NCBI RefSeq assembly: GCF_900106035.1
Contig: NZ_FNUC01000004.1
Coordinates: forward strand, 248,001 to 312,000
DNA: 64,000 nucleotides
DNA from: Jiangella alba
Lineage (GTDB): Bacteria; Actinomycetota; Actinomycetes; Jiangellales; Jiangellaceae
Direction: 5' to 3'
Positions 36,409 through 44,664 of the stretch are shown here, in pieces. The translations under genes and the position numbers were made by a program. The notes under the pieces were generated by a model. That model ran no database searches. It was not told the DNA's origin and saw nothing but the letters and a program-made list of their open reading frames with translations. The stretch's first letter is position 1. Each line of letters begins with the position of its first letter.

Positions 36409-37656
36409 GTGGCCCCGTCCCCAGAGTCCCGGCTGGTCAGACGGCTCGGCACCGGCGACGCGGTCGCGGTCGGGCTGGCCGCGATGATCGGCACCGGCGT
36501 CTTCGTCGCCTGGCAGCCGGCGGCGTCGGCGGCCGGCGCGTGGCTGCTGGCCGGGCTGGCCGTCGCGGCGTTCGTCGCCTTCTGCAACGCGGCGTCGACC
36601 GCCCAGTTGGCCGCCGTCCATCCGGAGGCCGGCGGCGCCTACCACTACGGGCGGCTGCGGCTCGGCGACGCGTGGGGCGCGCTGGCGGGGTACGCGTTCG
36701 TGCTGGGCAAGTCGGCGTCGTGCGCGACGGCGGCGCTCGCGGTCGGCGCGTACCTGTGGCCCTCGCAGGACGTCCTGGTGGCGCTGGCGGCCGTCGCGGC
36801 CGTGACGGCGGTGAACCTGGCCGGGGTGACGCGGACGGCGCGGGTCGGCGCGGTGCTCGTGGCGCTGGTGGTCGTGGTGCTGGCGGCGGTCGTCGTGACG
36901 GGGCTGGGCGACGCCGGGGTGGCGCCGGACTGGTCGTCCGGGCCGTCGGGCGGCGTCACGGGGGTGCTCGGCTCGGCCGCCGTGCTGTTCTACGCGTTCG
37001 CCGGGTACGCGCGCATCACGACCCTGGGCGAGGAGGTCCGCGACCCGGCGGCGATCCCCCGCGCCGTCGTCGTCTCGCTGACGGCGACGCTCGTGCTCTA
37101 CGCGGCGGTCGGGCTGACGGTGCTGCTGGTGCTCGGCGCGGACGGGACGGCGGAGTCGGCGCGGCCGCTGCGAGCGGTCGCGGCCGCCGCCGGGGCGTCC
37201 TGGCTGGAGCCGGTCGTGGCGGCGGGCGCGGCGGTGGCGGCGCTGGGCGCGCTGCTGTCGCTGCAGGCCGGCGTCGGGCGGACGGCGTTCGCGATGGCGT
37301 CGGCCGGCGACCTCCCGGCTCGGCTCGCGGCCGTCCACCCCCGCCGTCGCGTCCCGCACGTCGCCGAACTGGCCTCCGCCGTCGTGACGGTGTTGTTCGT
37401 GCTGGTCGGCGATCTCGCGACGACGCTCGCGGCGAGCGCGTTCGCGGTGCTGGTGTACTACGCGGTCGCCAACGCGGCGGCGTGGCGGCTCGGGCCGGAC
37501 GAGCGCCGGTGGCCGCGCTGGCTGTCCGCCGCCGGCCTGGCGTCGTGCGTGCTGCTGGCGGTGTCGCTGCCGTGGCGGACGGTCGTGGCGGGCGCCGCCG
37601 GGCTGGCCGTCGTCATGGCCGTCCGCGCGATCCTGCGGCGACGCGCCGGGCCGTGA
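36409..37656 (+). CDS. APC-family amino acid permease
   Basis: 415 residues, about 12 transmembrane segments. The first reads VAVGLAAMIGTGVFVAW, the APC glycine-rich unwound helix (GxG(I/V)F). FYAFAGYARITTLGEEVRDP matches TM6 and the following conserved loop of APC transporters. The GTG at 36409 is the only in-frame start near the conserved LGTGDAV sequence. It is a proton-coupled uptake or exchange carrier for an amino acid or amine; specificity unknown. Its end overlaps the convergent membrane protein gene by 44 bases. Confidence 0.88.
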   Translation: MAPSPESRLVRRLGTGDAVAVGLAAMIGTGVFVAWQPAASAAGAWLLAGLAVAAFVAFCNAASTAQLAAVHPEAGGAYHYGRLRLGDAWGALAGYAFVLGKSASCATAALAVGAYLWPSQDVLVALAAVAAVTAVNLAGVTRTARVGAVLVALVVVVLAAVVVTGLGDAGVAPDWSSGPSGGVTGVLGSAAVLFYAFAGYARITTLGEEVRDPAAIPRAVVVSLTATLVLYAAVGLTVLLVLGADGTAESARPLRAVAAAAGASWLEPVVAAGAAVAALGALLSLQAGVGRTAFAMASAGDLPARLAAVHPRRRVPHVAELASAVVTVLFVLVGDLATTLAASAFAVLVYYAVANAAAWRLGPDERRWPRWLSAAGLASCVLLAVSLPWRTVVAGAAGLAVVMAVRAILRRRAGP

Positions 37657-38029
37657 CCCGCGGCTGCCGCAACGTCAGGACGGCCGGGACGAGGAAGGCC
37701 CAGAACCCCGAGACCGGCATGAGCGCGACGCCCCACACGGTCAGCCCCAGCAGCCCCCAGCCCAGCCCGCGCGGCGGCGCGTCACCCCGCCGCTCCATAG
37801 ACCGCACCAGGCCGCCGAGCAGGGCGACGCCGAGGCCGGCCGTGACGTACCAGAAGCCCACGCCGCGCTCGGCGATCAGGGCGGGATCGGCCTCGACCGC
37901 CAGCACGACGCCGGCCTCCCACGTCGAGCGCAGTGAGTCGGGGTAGATCATCGGGGCGCTCAGGACGTGCAGGCCGGCGATGACCAGCAGCGACCAGCCG
38001 ACGAGGGGACGGCGCGCGGCGTGCGTCAT
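37613..38029 (-). CDS. Small membrane protein (DUF6463-like)
   Basis: 138 residues with four hydrophobic helices (LVGWSLLVIAGLHVLSAP, FWYVTAGLGVALLGGLV, GWGLLGLTVWGVALMPV, FWAFLVPAVLTL). The GLHVL and FWYVTAGL motifs resemble DUF6463-type proteins. Function unknown. ATG 38029 lies 26 bases after the TetR stop, with overlapping palindromes in between, so the gene is probably the regulator's main target. Confidence 0.72.
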   Translation of the reverse strand: MTHAARRPLVGWSLLVIAGLHVLSAPMIYPDSLRSTWEAGVVLAVEADPALIAERGVGFWYVTAGLGVALLGGLVRSMERRGDAPPRGLGWGLLGLTVWGVALMPVSGFWAFLVPAVLTLRQPRVTARRVAAGSRGRP

Positions 38030-38031
38030 GA

Positions 38032-38054
38032 TGCCATGATGGCACAACGTGCCA
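38032..38054 (-). promoter_or_regulatory. Overlapping palindromic operators
   Basis: TGCCATGATGGCA (38032-38044) and TGGCACAACGTGCCA (38040-38054) are two dyads sharing the half-site TGGCA. They fill the gap between tetR and the membrane protein gene. The half-site spacing suits a TetR-family dimer. Confidence 0.65.
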
Positions 38055-38055
38055 G

Positions 38056-38634
38056 CTACGGCCAGATCGCCCCCAGCCGGTCGAGGATCAGCTCGACGGC
38101 CTCGGCGACGGTCCCGCCGCCCTCGGCCGCCCACCGCAGCATCGCCGCATCCAGCGCACCCAGATAGGCGCCCGCGATCACCACCGCGGTCGCGCGGTCG
38201 AGCGGCGTACCGCGGGCCGGGTCCTCCAGCACCGTCACCACGCGCGCCGTCCAGGCCGGGTTCGCGAGGAACGCCGCCTGCAGGGCGGGGACGGCGTCGC
38301 TGATGCGCCAGGCGGTGCGGATGCGCGCGCTCTCGGCGTCCAGCCGCGCCCCGATGGCGCGGGCGGCCTGCTCGACCACGTCACGCGGCGGGAGGTCGGC
38401 CGCGACGCCCGCGACCACCTCGTCCCACATCGCCATCCACTCGGCCGGGAGGTCGAGCAGGATCCGGTCCTTCGTCGGGAAGTGGCGATACAGCGTCCGC
38501 CGCGACACCCCGGCGGCGGCCGCGATCTGCTCCATCGTCACCGCGTCGTAGCCGCGCTCGTCGAACAGCCGCAGCCCCGCCTCGACGATCTCGCCGCGGG
38601 TCGTGCGGCGCCGGCGGGCGCGGAGGTCGCTCAC
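38056..38634 (-). CDS. TetR family transcriptional regulator
   Basis: 192 residues. The HTH reads EAGLRLFDERGYDAVTMEQI then AAAAGVSRRTLYRHFPTKDR, a classical TetR domain. The C-terminal half (residues 70-190) is an actinobacterial ligand domain with a proline-rich turn LPPRDVVEQ. The first codon is GTG. It reads into the membrane protein gene through the palindromic spacer. Confidence 0.9.
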   Translation of the reverse strand: MSDLRARRRRTTRGEIVEAGLRLFDERGYDAVTMEQIAAAAGVSRRTLYRHFPTKDRILLDLPAEWMAMWDEVVAGVAADLPPRDVVEQAARAIGARLDAESARIRTAWRISDAVPALQAAFLANPAWTARVVTVLEDPARGTPLDRATAVVIAGAYLGALDAAMLRWAAEGGGTVAEAVELILDRLGAIWP

Positions 38635-38675
38635 CGGCCCACTCTCCCACAGCGACAGGCGGCTGGAGTGCCGGC

Positions 38676-38886
38676 GTGGACCGGCGCGGAGACCCGCAGG
38701 AGCTGTTCCCGTCGCGGCCGTTCCCGTTCACCGGCGGACGCTTCCCCGCCGACCTCGGCGCCGTGGTGCAGCGGACCCTGCTCGACGGTCGCCGAGCTGG
38801 CGGAGCTGCCGCTCGGCCACGAAGCGCGGCGCGACGGGCCCGGCCGGCCGTGGATCATCGAGCCGCACAGCTGGCCCGAGGACTGA
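38676..38886 (+). pseudogene. Remnant of a conserved small protein gene, internal deletion with frameshift
   Basis: The GTG at 38676 opens VDRRGDPQELFPSRPFPFTG, continuing GGRFPADLGAVVQRTLLDG, which looks like the N-terminus of a DUF2185-like protein. At about 38790 the homology jumps to another frame, TVAELAELPLGHEARRDGPG and RPWIIEPHSWPED, ending TGA at 38886, which looks like the C-terminus of such a protein. The middle is missing. The junction is around CTCGACGGTCGCC. The family name is a guess; the broken structure is what I see. Confidence 0.6.
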
Positions 38887-38890
38887 CCCG

Positions 38891-39853
38891 TCAGGCTGAC
38901 CGGTCGAGGGCGGGGCGGAGGGTGCCGACGGGGTGACCACCGCCCAGGACGGGGGCATCGGCGAGGGCGTCCAGCACCGGGGCGCCGACCCCCAGCCGCC
39001 GGAGGGCGGCGACCAGGACCGGCATGCGCGCCCGCGCTCCCCCGTCGTCGATCTTGACGGCGACCGCGCGGCCGTCGTCGAGGGCGGCGGCGAGGACGGC
39101 TTCGGCGCCGGCCTTGGCGAACAGGCCCGGCACGCCGCGGATCAGCTGCGCCTCATCGCGCGTGGTGCCGCTGGTGTACTCGGGGTGCGCCTGAATGGCG
39201 TCGGCCACCCGCCGCTCCGGCGACCCCGGCGGCGCCAGCGCGAGCGACCGGAACAGCCGCGCCAGCCCCACCAACGACACCGCGAACAACGGCGCGCCAC
39301 AGCCGTCCACCCCGGTGTGCGCGACCGGCGCACCCGCCAGCGAGCCGACGGTGTCGTGGATCGCCGCCTGCAGCGGATGCGCCGGGTCCAGATAGTCCTC
39401 GACCGGCCATGCGTTGACGACGCAGGTCAGCAGCATCGCCGCGTGCTTGCCGGAGCAGTCGGCGGCCAGCGACGACGGCTCACCGCCCTTGCGGACGTAG
39501 TCGACCATCGTGTCGTGGTCGATCGGGAAGCCCGGCGTGTTCCGCAGCGCCGACTCGTCCAGCCCGCCGAGCGCGAGGATGCGCCGCACGCCGTCGAGGT
39601 GGATCGGCTCGCCGGAGTGGCTGGCCGCCGCGAGCGCCAGCAGCTCGCCCTCGAGCGGCAGCCCCAGCCGGAGCATCGCCGCGGCCTGCGCCGGCTTGTT
39701 CGACGACCGTGGGTACATCGGCTCGTCGGCGCGGCCGGCGGCGAACGCCACCGACCCGTCGGCGGCCAGCGCGGCCACCGAGCCACGGTGGCGGGACTCG
39801 ACCAGCCCCGACCGGACCACCTCAGCCACCAGGACGGCGTCGCCCGCGTGCAT
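38891..39853 (-). CDS. L-asparaginase, Rhizobium etli type II-like
   Basis: 320 residues. All key residues of the ReAV-type asparaginase class are present: SxxK in YPRSSNKPAQAA, CxxK in ADCSGKHAAM, and the third cysteine in HTGVDGCGAPLF. These form the zinc/Ser-Lys centre in the known enzyme, which hydrolyses asparagine to aspartate and ammonia. No signal peptide is present, so it should be cytoplasmic. ATG at 39853. It is followed by the pseudogene reading the other way and preceded by an SDR gene on the same strand, 54 bases upstream. Confidence 0.88.
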   Translation of the reverse strand: MHAGDAVLVAEVVRSGLVESRHRGSVAALAADGSVAFAAGRADEPMYPRSSNKPAQAAAMLRLGLPLEGELLALAAASHSGEPIHLDGVRRILALGGLDESALRNTPGFPIDHDTMVDYVRKGGEPSSLAADCSGKHAAMLLTCVVNAWPVEDYLDPAHPLQAAIHDTVGSLAGAPVAHTGVDGCGAPLFAVSLVGLARLFRSLALAPPGSPERRVADAIQAHPEYTSGTTRDEAQLIRGVPGLFAKAGAEAVLAAALDDGRAVAVKIDDGGARARMPVLVAALRRLGVGAPVLDALADAPVLGGGHPVGTLRPALDRSA

Positions 39854-39907
39854 GTCGCTCCTCGGATCGTCGGCGCAAACAGGTGCGACGATCCTGTCAC
39901 GAGCGAC

Positions 39908-40657
39908 TCAGATGGTGAAACCGCCGTCCACCAGCACCGACGTCCCGGTGATGAAGCGGCCGTCGTCGCCGGCGAGGTGCGCGACGGTGGCGGCGATCTC
40001 GTCCGTGCCGGCGTACCGGCCGAGCGCGGTGTGCGACCGGATGGTGTCGGAGTACGGCCCGTCCGCCGGGTTGAGGTCGGTGTCCGTCGGCCCGGGATGC
40101 ACCAGGGTCGCCCGGATGCCCCGTCCGCCGAGGTCGCGCGCGAGCCCCTTCGTCAGCCCGACCAGCGCGGTCTTGCTCATCGAGTACAGCCCGTAGCCGG
40201 GGAAGACCGTCCGCTCGGCGACCAGGCTGCCGATCGTGACGATGCTCCCGCCACCGGTCATGTGCCGCGCGGCCGCCGTCGCGGCGACGAACGGGGCGCG
40301 GACGTTGACGGCGACGGTGCGGTCGAACTCCTCGACGGTGAGCTCGTCGATCGGGCCGACCGGGTACAGCGCGGCGTTGTTGACCAGGACGTCCAGGCGG
40401 CCGAACCGGTCGGCGACGACGTCGACGGCGGCCGCCAGCGCGGCGGCGTCGGCGCTGTCGACCGGCAGCGCGAGCGCGCGCCGTCCGGTCCGCTCGACCT
40501 CGGCGACCAGCTCGTCGGCGGCGCCGGCCGCGGAGACGTAGGTGAACCCGACGTCGGCGCCGTCGCGGGCCAGCCGGCGGACCACCGCCGCGCCGATGCC
40601 GCGGCTGCCGCCGATCACCATGGCCGCCCGGCCGTTCAGGGGAGGTTGCGTGTTCAT
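39908..40657 (-). CDS. Short-chain dehydrogenase/reductase
   Basis: 249 residues from the ATG at 40657. The cofactor loop is [10 protein letters not shown], then LVNNAALYP, catalytic Ser in [18 protein letters not shown] with the YxxxK pair, and PGPTDTDL after it. This is a complete classical SDR of the FabG type. The ORF opens earlier (40699), but GGGGAGG-like sequence favours 40657. The substrate is unknown. It reads divergently from dtd. Confidence 0.9.
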   Translation of the reverse strand: MNTQPPLNGRAAMVIGGSRGIGAAVVRRLARDGADVGFTYVSAAGAADELVAEVERTGRRALALPVDSADAAALAAAVDVVADRFGRLDVLVNNAALYPVGPIDELTVEEFDRTVAVNVRAPFVAATAAARHMTGGGSIVTIGSLVAERTVFPGYGLYSMSKTALVGLTKGLARDLGGRGIRATLVHPGPTDTDLNPADGPYSDTIRSHTALGRYAGTDEIAATVAHLAGDDGRFITGTSVLVDGGFTI

Positions 40658-40731
40658 GCCTCGATCCTGCGTGCGCCCGGCGGGCGGTGCTGGCGGCAAA
40701 CGGCCGCCGCGTTCGTGCGACGATGCGCAGC

Positions 40732-41163
40732 ATGCGAGCGGTCGTGCAGCGGGTGGCGTCGGCGTCGGTCTCGGTCGACGGCGAGGTCGTCGGCGCCATC
40801 GAGCCGGACGGGCAGGGGCTGCTGGTGCTGGTCGGGGTGACCCACGACGACAGCGCCGACGACGCCGCCAAGCTGGCCCGCAAGATCTGGGGCCTGCGCA
40901 TCCTCGCCGACGAGCGGTCCGCTTCCGACGTCGGCGCGCCGATCCTCGTCGTCAGCCAGTTCACGCTCTACGCCGACACCGCGAAGGGCCGCCGCCCGTC
41001 GTGGGGCGCGGCGGCGCCGGGGCCGGTGTCCGAGCCGCTCGTCGCCGCGTTCGTCGCCGCGCTGCGGGGGCTCGGCGCGACCGTCGAGACCGGCGTGTTC
41101 GGCGCGGACATGCGGGTCGGCCTGGTCAACGACGGCCCGGTGACACTCGTTCTCGAAACCTGA
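40732..41163 (+). CDS. dtd: D-aminoacyl-tRNA deacylase
   Basis: 143 residues, the standard length. The start [20 protein letters not shown] is highly typical. The catalytic SQFTLYA motif and the substrate-gating [10 protein letters not shown] (NxGPVT) are both intact, with [12 protein letters not shown] between. DTD clears D-amino acids from tRNA. The ATG at 40732 is fixed by the family start. It is followed 12 bases later by an epimerase gene, so the two may be co-transcribed. Confidence 0.95.
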   Translation: MRAVVQRVASASVSVDGEVVGAIEPDGQGLLVLVGVTHDDSADDAAKLARKIWGLRILADERSASDVGAPILVVSQFTLYADTAKGRRPSWGAAAPGPVSEPLVAAFVAALRGLGATVETGVFGADMRVGLVNDGPVTLVLET

Positions 41164-41174
41164 AGGGGCACCCC

Positions 41175-42023
41175 ATGATCATCGTGACCGGTGGCAGCGG
41201 CCAGGCCGGCCGGGCCTGCGTCGCGGACCTGACGGCGCACGGCTACGACGTCGCCTCGGTCGACCTCGTGCCGCCGGCCGACCCGTCGGTCCGGCACAGC
41301 CGCGTCGACCTCACCGACTACGGGCAGACGGTGGCGGCGTTCGCCGGCATCGACGACCGCGTCGACGGCGTGACGGGCATCGTGCACCTCGCCGCCATCC
41401 GGGCGCCGGGGCTGGCGCCGAACCCCGTCACGTTCTCCGTCAACACGCTGAGCACGTACAACGTGTTCGAGGCGGCCCGGCAGCTGGGCATCAAGAACGT
41501 CGTGTGGGCGTCCAGCGAGACGGTGCTCGGACTGCCGTTCGACACGCCGCCGCCGTACGTCCCCGTCGACGAGGAGTACGCGGGCCGGCCGGAGACCGCG
41601 TACTCACTGTCGAAGCTGGTCGGCGAGACGATGGCCGAGCAGTTCTGCCGCTGGGACCCGGAGCAGAAGATCATCGGGCTGCGGCTGTCGAACGTCATGG
41701 ACCCCGAGGACTACGAGCGGTTCCCGTCGTTCCAGGACGACTCGCTGCTGCGCAAGTGGAACCTGTGGGGCTACATCGACGCCCGCGACGCCGCACAGGC
41801 CGTCCGGCTCGCCCTCGAAGCTCCGCTGACCGGCGCGGACGTGTTCGTCATCGCCAACGCCGACACCGTCATGGAGCGGCCCAACGGCGAGCTGCTGGAC
41901 GAGGTGTTCCCGGGCGTCGAGCGGCGCCGCGAGGTGGGTGAGCACGAGACGCTGCTGTCGATCGAGAAGGCCCGCCGGGTGCTCGGCTACGAGCCGCGGT
42001 ACGGGTGGCGTCAGCGCAGCTGA
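41175..42023 (+). CDS. NAD-dependent epimerase/dehydratase
   Basis: 282 residues. MIIVTGGSGQAGRACVADL holds the GxxGxxG loop, with IVHLAAIRAP as the second Rossmann motif, an active-site Ser in VWASSETVLG, and YSLSKLVGE with the YxxxK pair. This is a complete extended SDR. ATG 41175 with AAGGGG upstream. Its end overlaps convergent ygfZ by 13 bases. The substrate is probably a nucleotide sugar or uronate, but this cannot be read from sequence. Confidence 0.88.
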   Translation: MIIVTGGSGQAGRACVADLTAHGYDVASVDLVPPADPSVRHSRVDLTDYGQTVAAFAGIDDRVDGVTGIVHLAAIRAPGLAPNPVTFSVNTLSTYNVFEAARQLGIKNVVWASSETVLGLPFDTPPPYVPVDEEYAGRPETAYSLSKLVGETMAEQFCRWDPEQKIIGLRLSNVMDPEDYERFPSFQDDSLLRKWNLWGYIDARDAAQAVRLALEAPLTGADVFVIANADTVMERPNGELLDEVFPGVERRREVGEHETLLSIEKARRVLGYEPRYGWRQRS

Positions 42024-42985
42024 GGCCGCACGTGCAGGCCGGCCTCGGGGTCGACGACGACCTCCTGGGCGGCGGCCACCCCACCGGCCAGCAGTTCGGC
42101 GTCGACGGGGGTGTTGCGCTTGACGACGGCGAGCGCGACCGGGCCCAGCTCGTGGTGGCGGGCGGCCGAGCCGACGGTGCCGACGGTGCGGCCGTCGAGC
42201 TCGACGGGGGCGCCGTGCTCGGGCAGGGTGTCGACGGAGCCGTCGAGGTGCAGCAGGACGAGGCGGCGCGGCGGCCGGCCCAGCGTGTGCACCCGGGCGA
42301 CGGTCTCCTGGCCGCGGTAGCAGCCCTTGTCGAGGTGCACGGCGGTGCCGATCCAGCCGACCTCGTGCGGAATGGTGCGGTCGTCGGTGTCGAGGCCCTG
42401 ACGCGGCTCGCGCGCCTCGATGCGCAGCGCCTCGTACGCCCACACGCCGGCCGGATCGGTGACGTACGCCGTGAGCTCGGCGCGCGGGACGAACACGTCG
42501 CGGCCGCGCTCGGTGACCCGGCTCAGGTGCCGCTCGGCCGGTTCCGGCCGGGGCTCCCAGACGAGGGCGAACTCGTCAGTGACGTCGGCGACCTCGACCT
42601 GGGACCAGAACTTCATCTTCTCCAGGTAGTCGCGCAGCGGCTCGGCCGACGTCCGCTCGGTGTGGAACCAGAACGCCTCGCCGTCGTCGACGCCGTAGAG
42701 CGCGTGCTCGACCCGGCCGTTCGCGTCGAGGACCAGCGCGGACGTGGCGCGGTGCGGCTCGAGGCGCTCGACGTGCTGGGTGAGCAGCTGATGCAGCCAC
42801 GTCAGGCGGTCGGGCCCGCTGACCCGCAGGACGCCGCGGTGCGAGAGATCGACCGCGCCCTCGCCGGCGACGAGGCGGCGCTGCTCGCGGAACGGGTCGC
42901 CGTAGTGCGCGGCGACGCCGTCGTCGGGCTCGGTGGCCGCGACGGCCCCCGGGGTGGCGAGCAGCGGGCTGCGGTAGGCGTCCAT
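42011..42985 (-). CDS. ygfZ: Folate-binding protein YgfZ (Fe-S cluster assembly)
   Basis: 324 residues of the GcvT-like fold. The YgfZ signature is complete in DKGCYRGQETVARVHTLGRP (KGCYxGQE). DRLTWLHQLLTQHVERL is the early folate-binding segment. YgfZ/CAF17 proteins help repair or assemble [4Fe-4S] clusters in enzymes such as MiaB. ATG at 42985. The nitrobindin gene ends 28 bases upstream on the same strand, matching the Rv0811c-Rv0813c neighbourhood. Confidence 0.93.
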   Translation of the reverse strand: MDAYRSPLLATPGAVAATEPDDGVAAHYGDPFREQRRLVAGEGAVDLSHRGVLRVSGPDRLTWLHQLLTQHVERLEPHRATSALVLDANGRVEHALYGVDDGEAFWFHTERTSAEPLRDYLEKMKFWSQVEVADVTDEFALVWEPRPEPAERHLSRVTERGRDVFVPRAELTAYVTDPAGVWAYEALRIEAREPRQGLDTDDRTIPHEVGWIGTAVHLDKGCYRGQETVARVHTLGRPPRRLVLLHLDGSVDTLPEHGAPVELDGRTVGTVGSAARHHELGPVALAVVKRNTPVDAELLAGGVAAAQEVVVDPEAGLHVRPQLR

Positions 42986-43013
42986 ATCCTTCCCAACGCC
43001 GGGAGACCCGGAA

Positions 43014-43532
43014 TCAGTCCCGGGCTTCGGTGGCCCCGGCGACCCTCTTGAGCTCGGCCGACAGGTGCGGCTGCAGCTCGTGGCCCATGGCCGACATCTC
43101 GTACACGTACATCAGCGCGCCCTCGACCAGCCCGTACAGCCGGTGGCCGGTGCGGTAGTCCTTGGCGGTCTCGGTCTTCAGGACGCCGCGTGTGGCCAGC
43201 TCGACCCGAGCCGGCTCGGTCTGCCCGATGTAGATCTCGACGAACCCGGTCGGGTGCGTGAGCAGCACCTCGATCTCGTCGTTCTCCTGCGGCCGCCAGT
43301 AGCCGGTCTCGCGGGCCGCGGGCCGCACGAGGTTGCCGTCGTCGTCGAGGATCCAGCTGCGGCTGCGGTAGGACAGGAACGGCTTGTCCGGCACGTAACT
43401 GAACTCGACCTCCTGGCCGAACCGGAACGCCTCGATGGTCGGGTAGTCGCCGAGACCCGCACCCTCCCAGCGGCCCAGCAGCCAGGCGATCGGCAGGCAG
43501 GCCGGGTGGAGGTCTTCGGGGATCTCGATCAA
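43014..43532 (-). CDS. Nitrobindin-like heme-binding beta-barrel protein
   Basis: 172 residues. The lipocalin-like GxWxGxG motif is LGRWEGAGLGDYPTI near the N-terminus, and the C-terminal half holds MSAMGHELQPHLSAELKRV, with a His suited to proximal heme binding. Homologues (Rv0813c) bind ferric heme and isomerise peroxynitrite. The start is TTG at 43532, overlapping the stop of the preceding 33-residue gene (TTGA), so translation is probably coupled. Confidence 0.9.
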   Translation of the reverse strand: MIEIPEDLHPACLPIAWLLGRWEGAGLGDYPTIEAFRFGQEVEFSYVPDKPFLSYRSRSWILDDDGNLVRPAARETGYWRPQENDEIEVLLTHPTGFVEIYIGQTEPARVELATRGVLKTETAKDYRTGHRLYGLVEGALMYVYEMSAMGHELQPHLSAELKRVAGATEARD

Positions 43533-43630
43533 GCCTGGCCCTTGAACAGCTTGTAGACCACGAGCACGCCCATCATCCCGGCGGCGATGGTGACCAGGAC
43601 GAGGATGCTGGTGAAGACGAGTTCGAGCAC
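43529..43630 (-). CDS. 33-residue single-pass membrane protein
   Basis: GTG at 43630 opens VLELVFTSILVLVTIAAGMM, then GVLVVYKLFKGQA and TGA. It is one uninterrupted hydrophobic helix with a positively charged KLFKG end, which predicts the C-terminus inside. It begins 9 bases after the SnoaL-like stop and ends in a TTGA overlap with nitrobindin. Codon use (G/C third positions) and tight packing support a real gene, though no ribosome site is clear. Function unknown. Confidence 0.72.
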   Translation of the reverse strand: MLELVFTSILVLVTIAAGMMGVLVVYKLFKGQA

Positions 43631-43639
43631 GCCCGCAGT

Positions 43640-44068
43640 CTAGCCGCCCGGCACGAGGTGCATCGCCGCGGTCCCCTGCGGGAACTCGACCGGCAGCGAC
43701 ACGTGCTCGTGCGCGATCGTCCAGCCGCCGGCGCCGCGCCGCAGCCCGTCGGTGGCGCGGACCCAGTAGCCGACCTCGCGGCCGGTCGCCAGCGTGCCGC
43801 TGGTCCGGATCAGCATCCGCACGACCGCGACGTCGCCGCCGTCCTCGACGTGGACGTCCTCGGTCTGCTGGCCGATCGGGCCGGACCAGCGGGCGAACCA
43901 GTCGGCGAACCGGTCGCGCATGGCGTCCGCGCCCGCGTAGAACAGCGGCGGGACGACGTCGAAGTACACGATGTCGTCGGCGTAGAACGACATCAGCCGG
44001 TCGAGGTCCTTCGCGTGGATGGCGGCGGACCGGGCGTCCAGCAGGGCCGTGATCTCGGTGGTGTCCAT
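43640..44068 (-). CDS. SnoaL-like / nuclear transport factor 2-fold protein
   Basis: 142 residues starting MDTTEITALLDARSAAIHAK, then DLDRLMSFYADDIVYFDVVP, the usual SnoaL/ketosteroid-isomerase-like opening helix and strand. The C-terminus (GGWTIAHEHVSLPVEF) completes the cone-shaped fold. ATG 44068 has CGGAGGGG just upstream. Many members are enzymes on polyketides or steroids, but others are binding proteins; no substrate can be inferred. First gene of a four-gene leftward unit to ygfZ. Confidence 0.85.
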   Translation of the reverse strand: MDTTEITALLDARSAAIHAKDLDRLMSFYADDIVYFDVVPPLFYAGADAMRDRFADWFARWSGPIGQQTEDVHVEDGGDVAVVRMLIRTSGTLATGREVGYWVRATDGLRRGAGGWTIAHEHVSLPVEFPQGTAAMHLVPGG

Positions 44069-44113
44069 GCCCCTCCGACGAGGCAGCGCGGCGGTGTGTG
44101 AGGCTTGCGTTCC

Positions 44114-44476
44114 ATGGAGCGCACCCTCGTCGTCAAGGTCACCGCCGGGTCCGACGCGCCGGAGCGGTGCTCGCAGGCCTTCACCGTCGCGACCACGGCG
44201 CTCGCAGCGGGCGCGTCGGTGTCGCTGTGGCTGACCGGCGAGTCCGCGTGGTTCGCGCTGCCCGGCCGGGCCGCCGAGTTCGAACTGCCGCACGCCGCGC
44301 CGCTGCCCGACCTGCTCGACGCGCTGCTGGCCGGCGGCACGGTGACGCTGTGCACCCAGTGCGCCGCCCGCCGCGGCATCGGCCCCGACGACGTCATCCC
44401 CGGGGTCCGCATCGCCGGCGCCCCGACCTTCGTCGAGGAGATCATGGCCGACGGCGCCCAGGCCCTCGTCTACTGA
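44114..44476 (+). CDS. DsrE-family protein
   Basis: 120 residues starting MERTLVVKVTAGSDAPERCS. The Rossmann-like DsrE pattern has a long helix after strand 1 (QAFTVATTALAAGASVSLWL) and GGTVTLCTQCAARRGI, which presents two cysteines (CTQC) where persulfide-carrying DsrE proteins have theirs. This suggests sulfur relay, though no transferase partner is adjacent on this strand. The sulfur operon lies 360 bases away, convergent. ATG at 44114. Confidence 0.8.
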   Translation: MERTLVVKVTAGSDAPERCSQAFTVATTALAAGASVSLWLTGESAWFALPGRAAEFELPHAAPLPDLLDALLAGGTVTLCTQCAARRGIGPDDVIPGVRIAGAPTFVEEIMADGAQALVY

Positions 44477-44484
44477 GGGCTGAG

Positions 44485-44606
44485 CAGCAGAAACCCCGGC
44501 GCGGAGTCAAGGCAACGAAGCCACGCGCCGGGGTCCGGCCGGGATCACCGGTGTTACCAGCACCTCCCCCGGCTGGATACCAGCCTAGTCGTTGACGTTT
44601 CTGCTG
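44485..44606 (+). ncRNA. Structured RNA candidate with three helices and a pseudoknot
   Basis: P1: CAGCAGAAA(C) at 44485-44494 with GTTTCTGCTG at 44597-44606. P2: CCCCGGCGCG (44494-44503) with CGCGCCGGGG (44524-44533). P3: CCGGCCGGG (44535-44543) with CCCGGCTGG (44568-44576), one G-U pair, and an inner GGTG/CACC. Pseudoknot: loop CAACGA (44513-44518) with TCGTTG (44589-44594). The closing helix, the two arms and the loop-junction pairing resemble riboswitch architecture, but I match it to no known class. A short ORF and a terminator follow. Confidence 0.45.
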
Positions 44607-44664
44607 ACCAGATGTCACTCTGGTGGGTTAACTACATCGGGATTCCGCCCGGTGTAGTCCAGAG

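Noticed and set aside
44485-44606. SAM, cobalamin, TPP, glycine, c-di-AMP or T-box assignment of the structured RNA
   Set aside because: None of the conserved core sequences of these classes as I know them is present.
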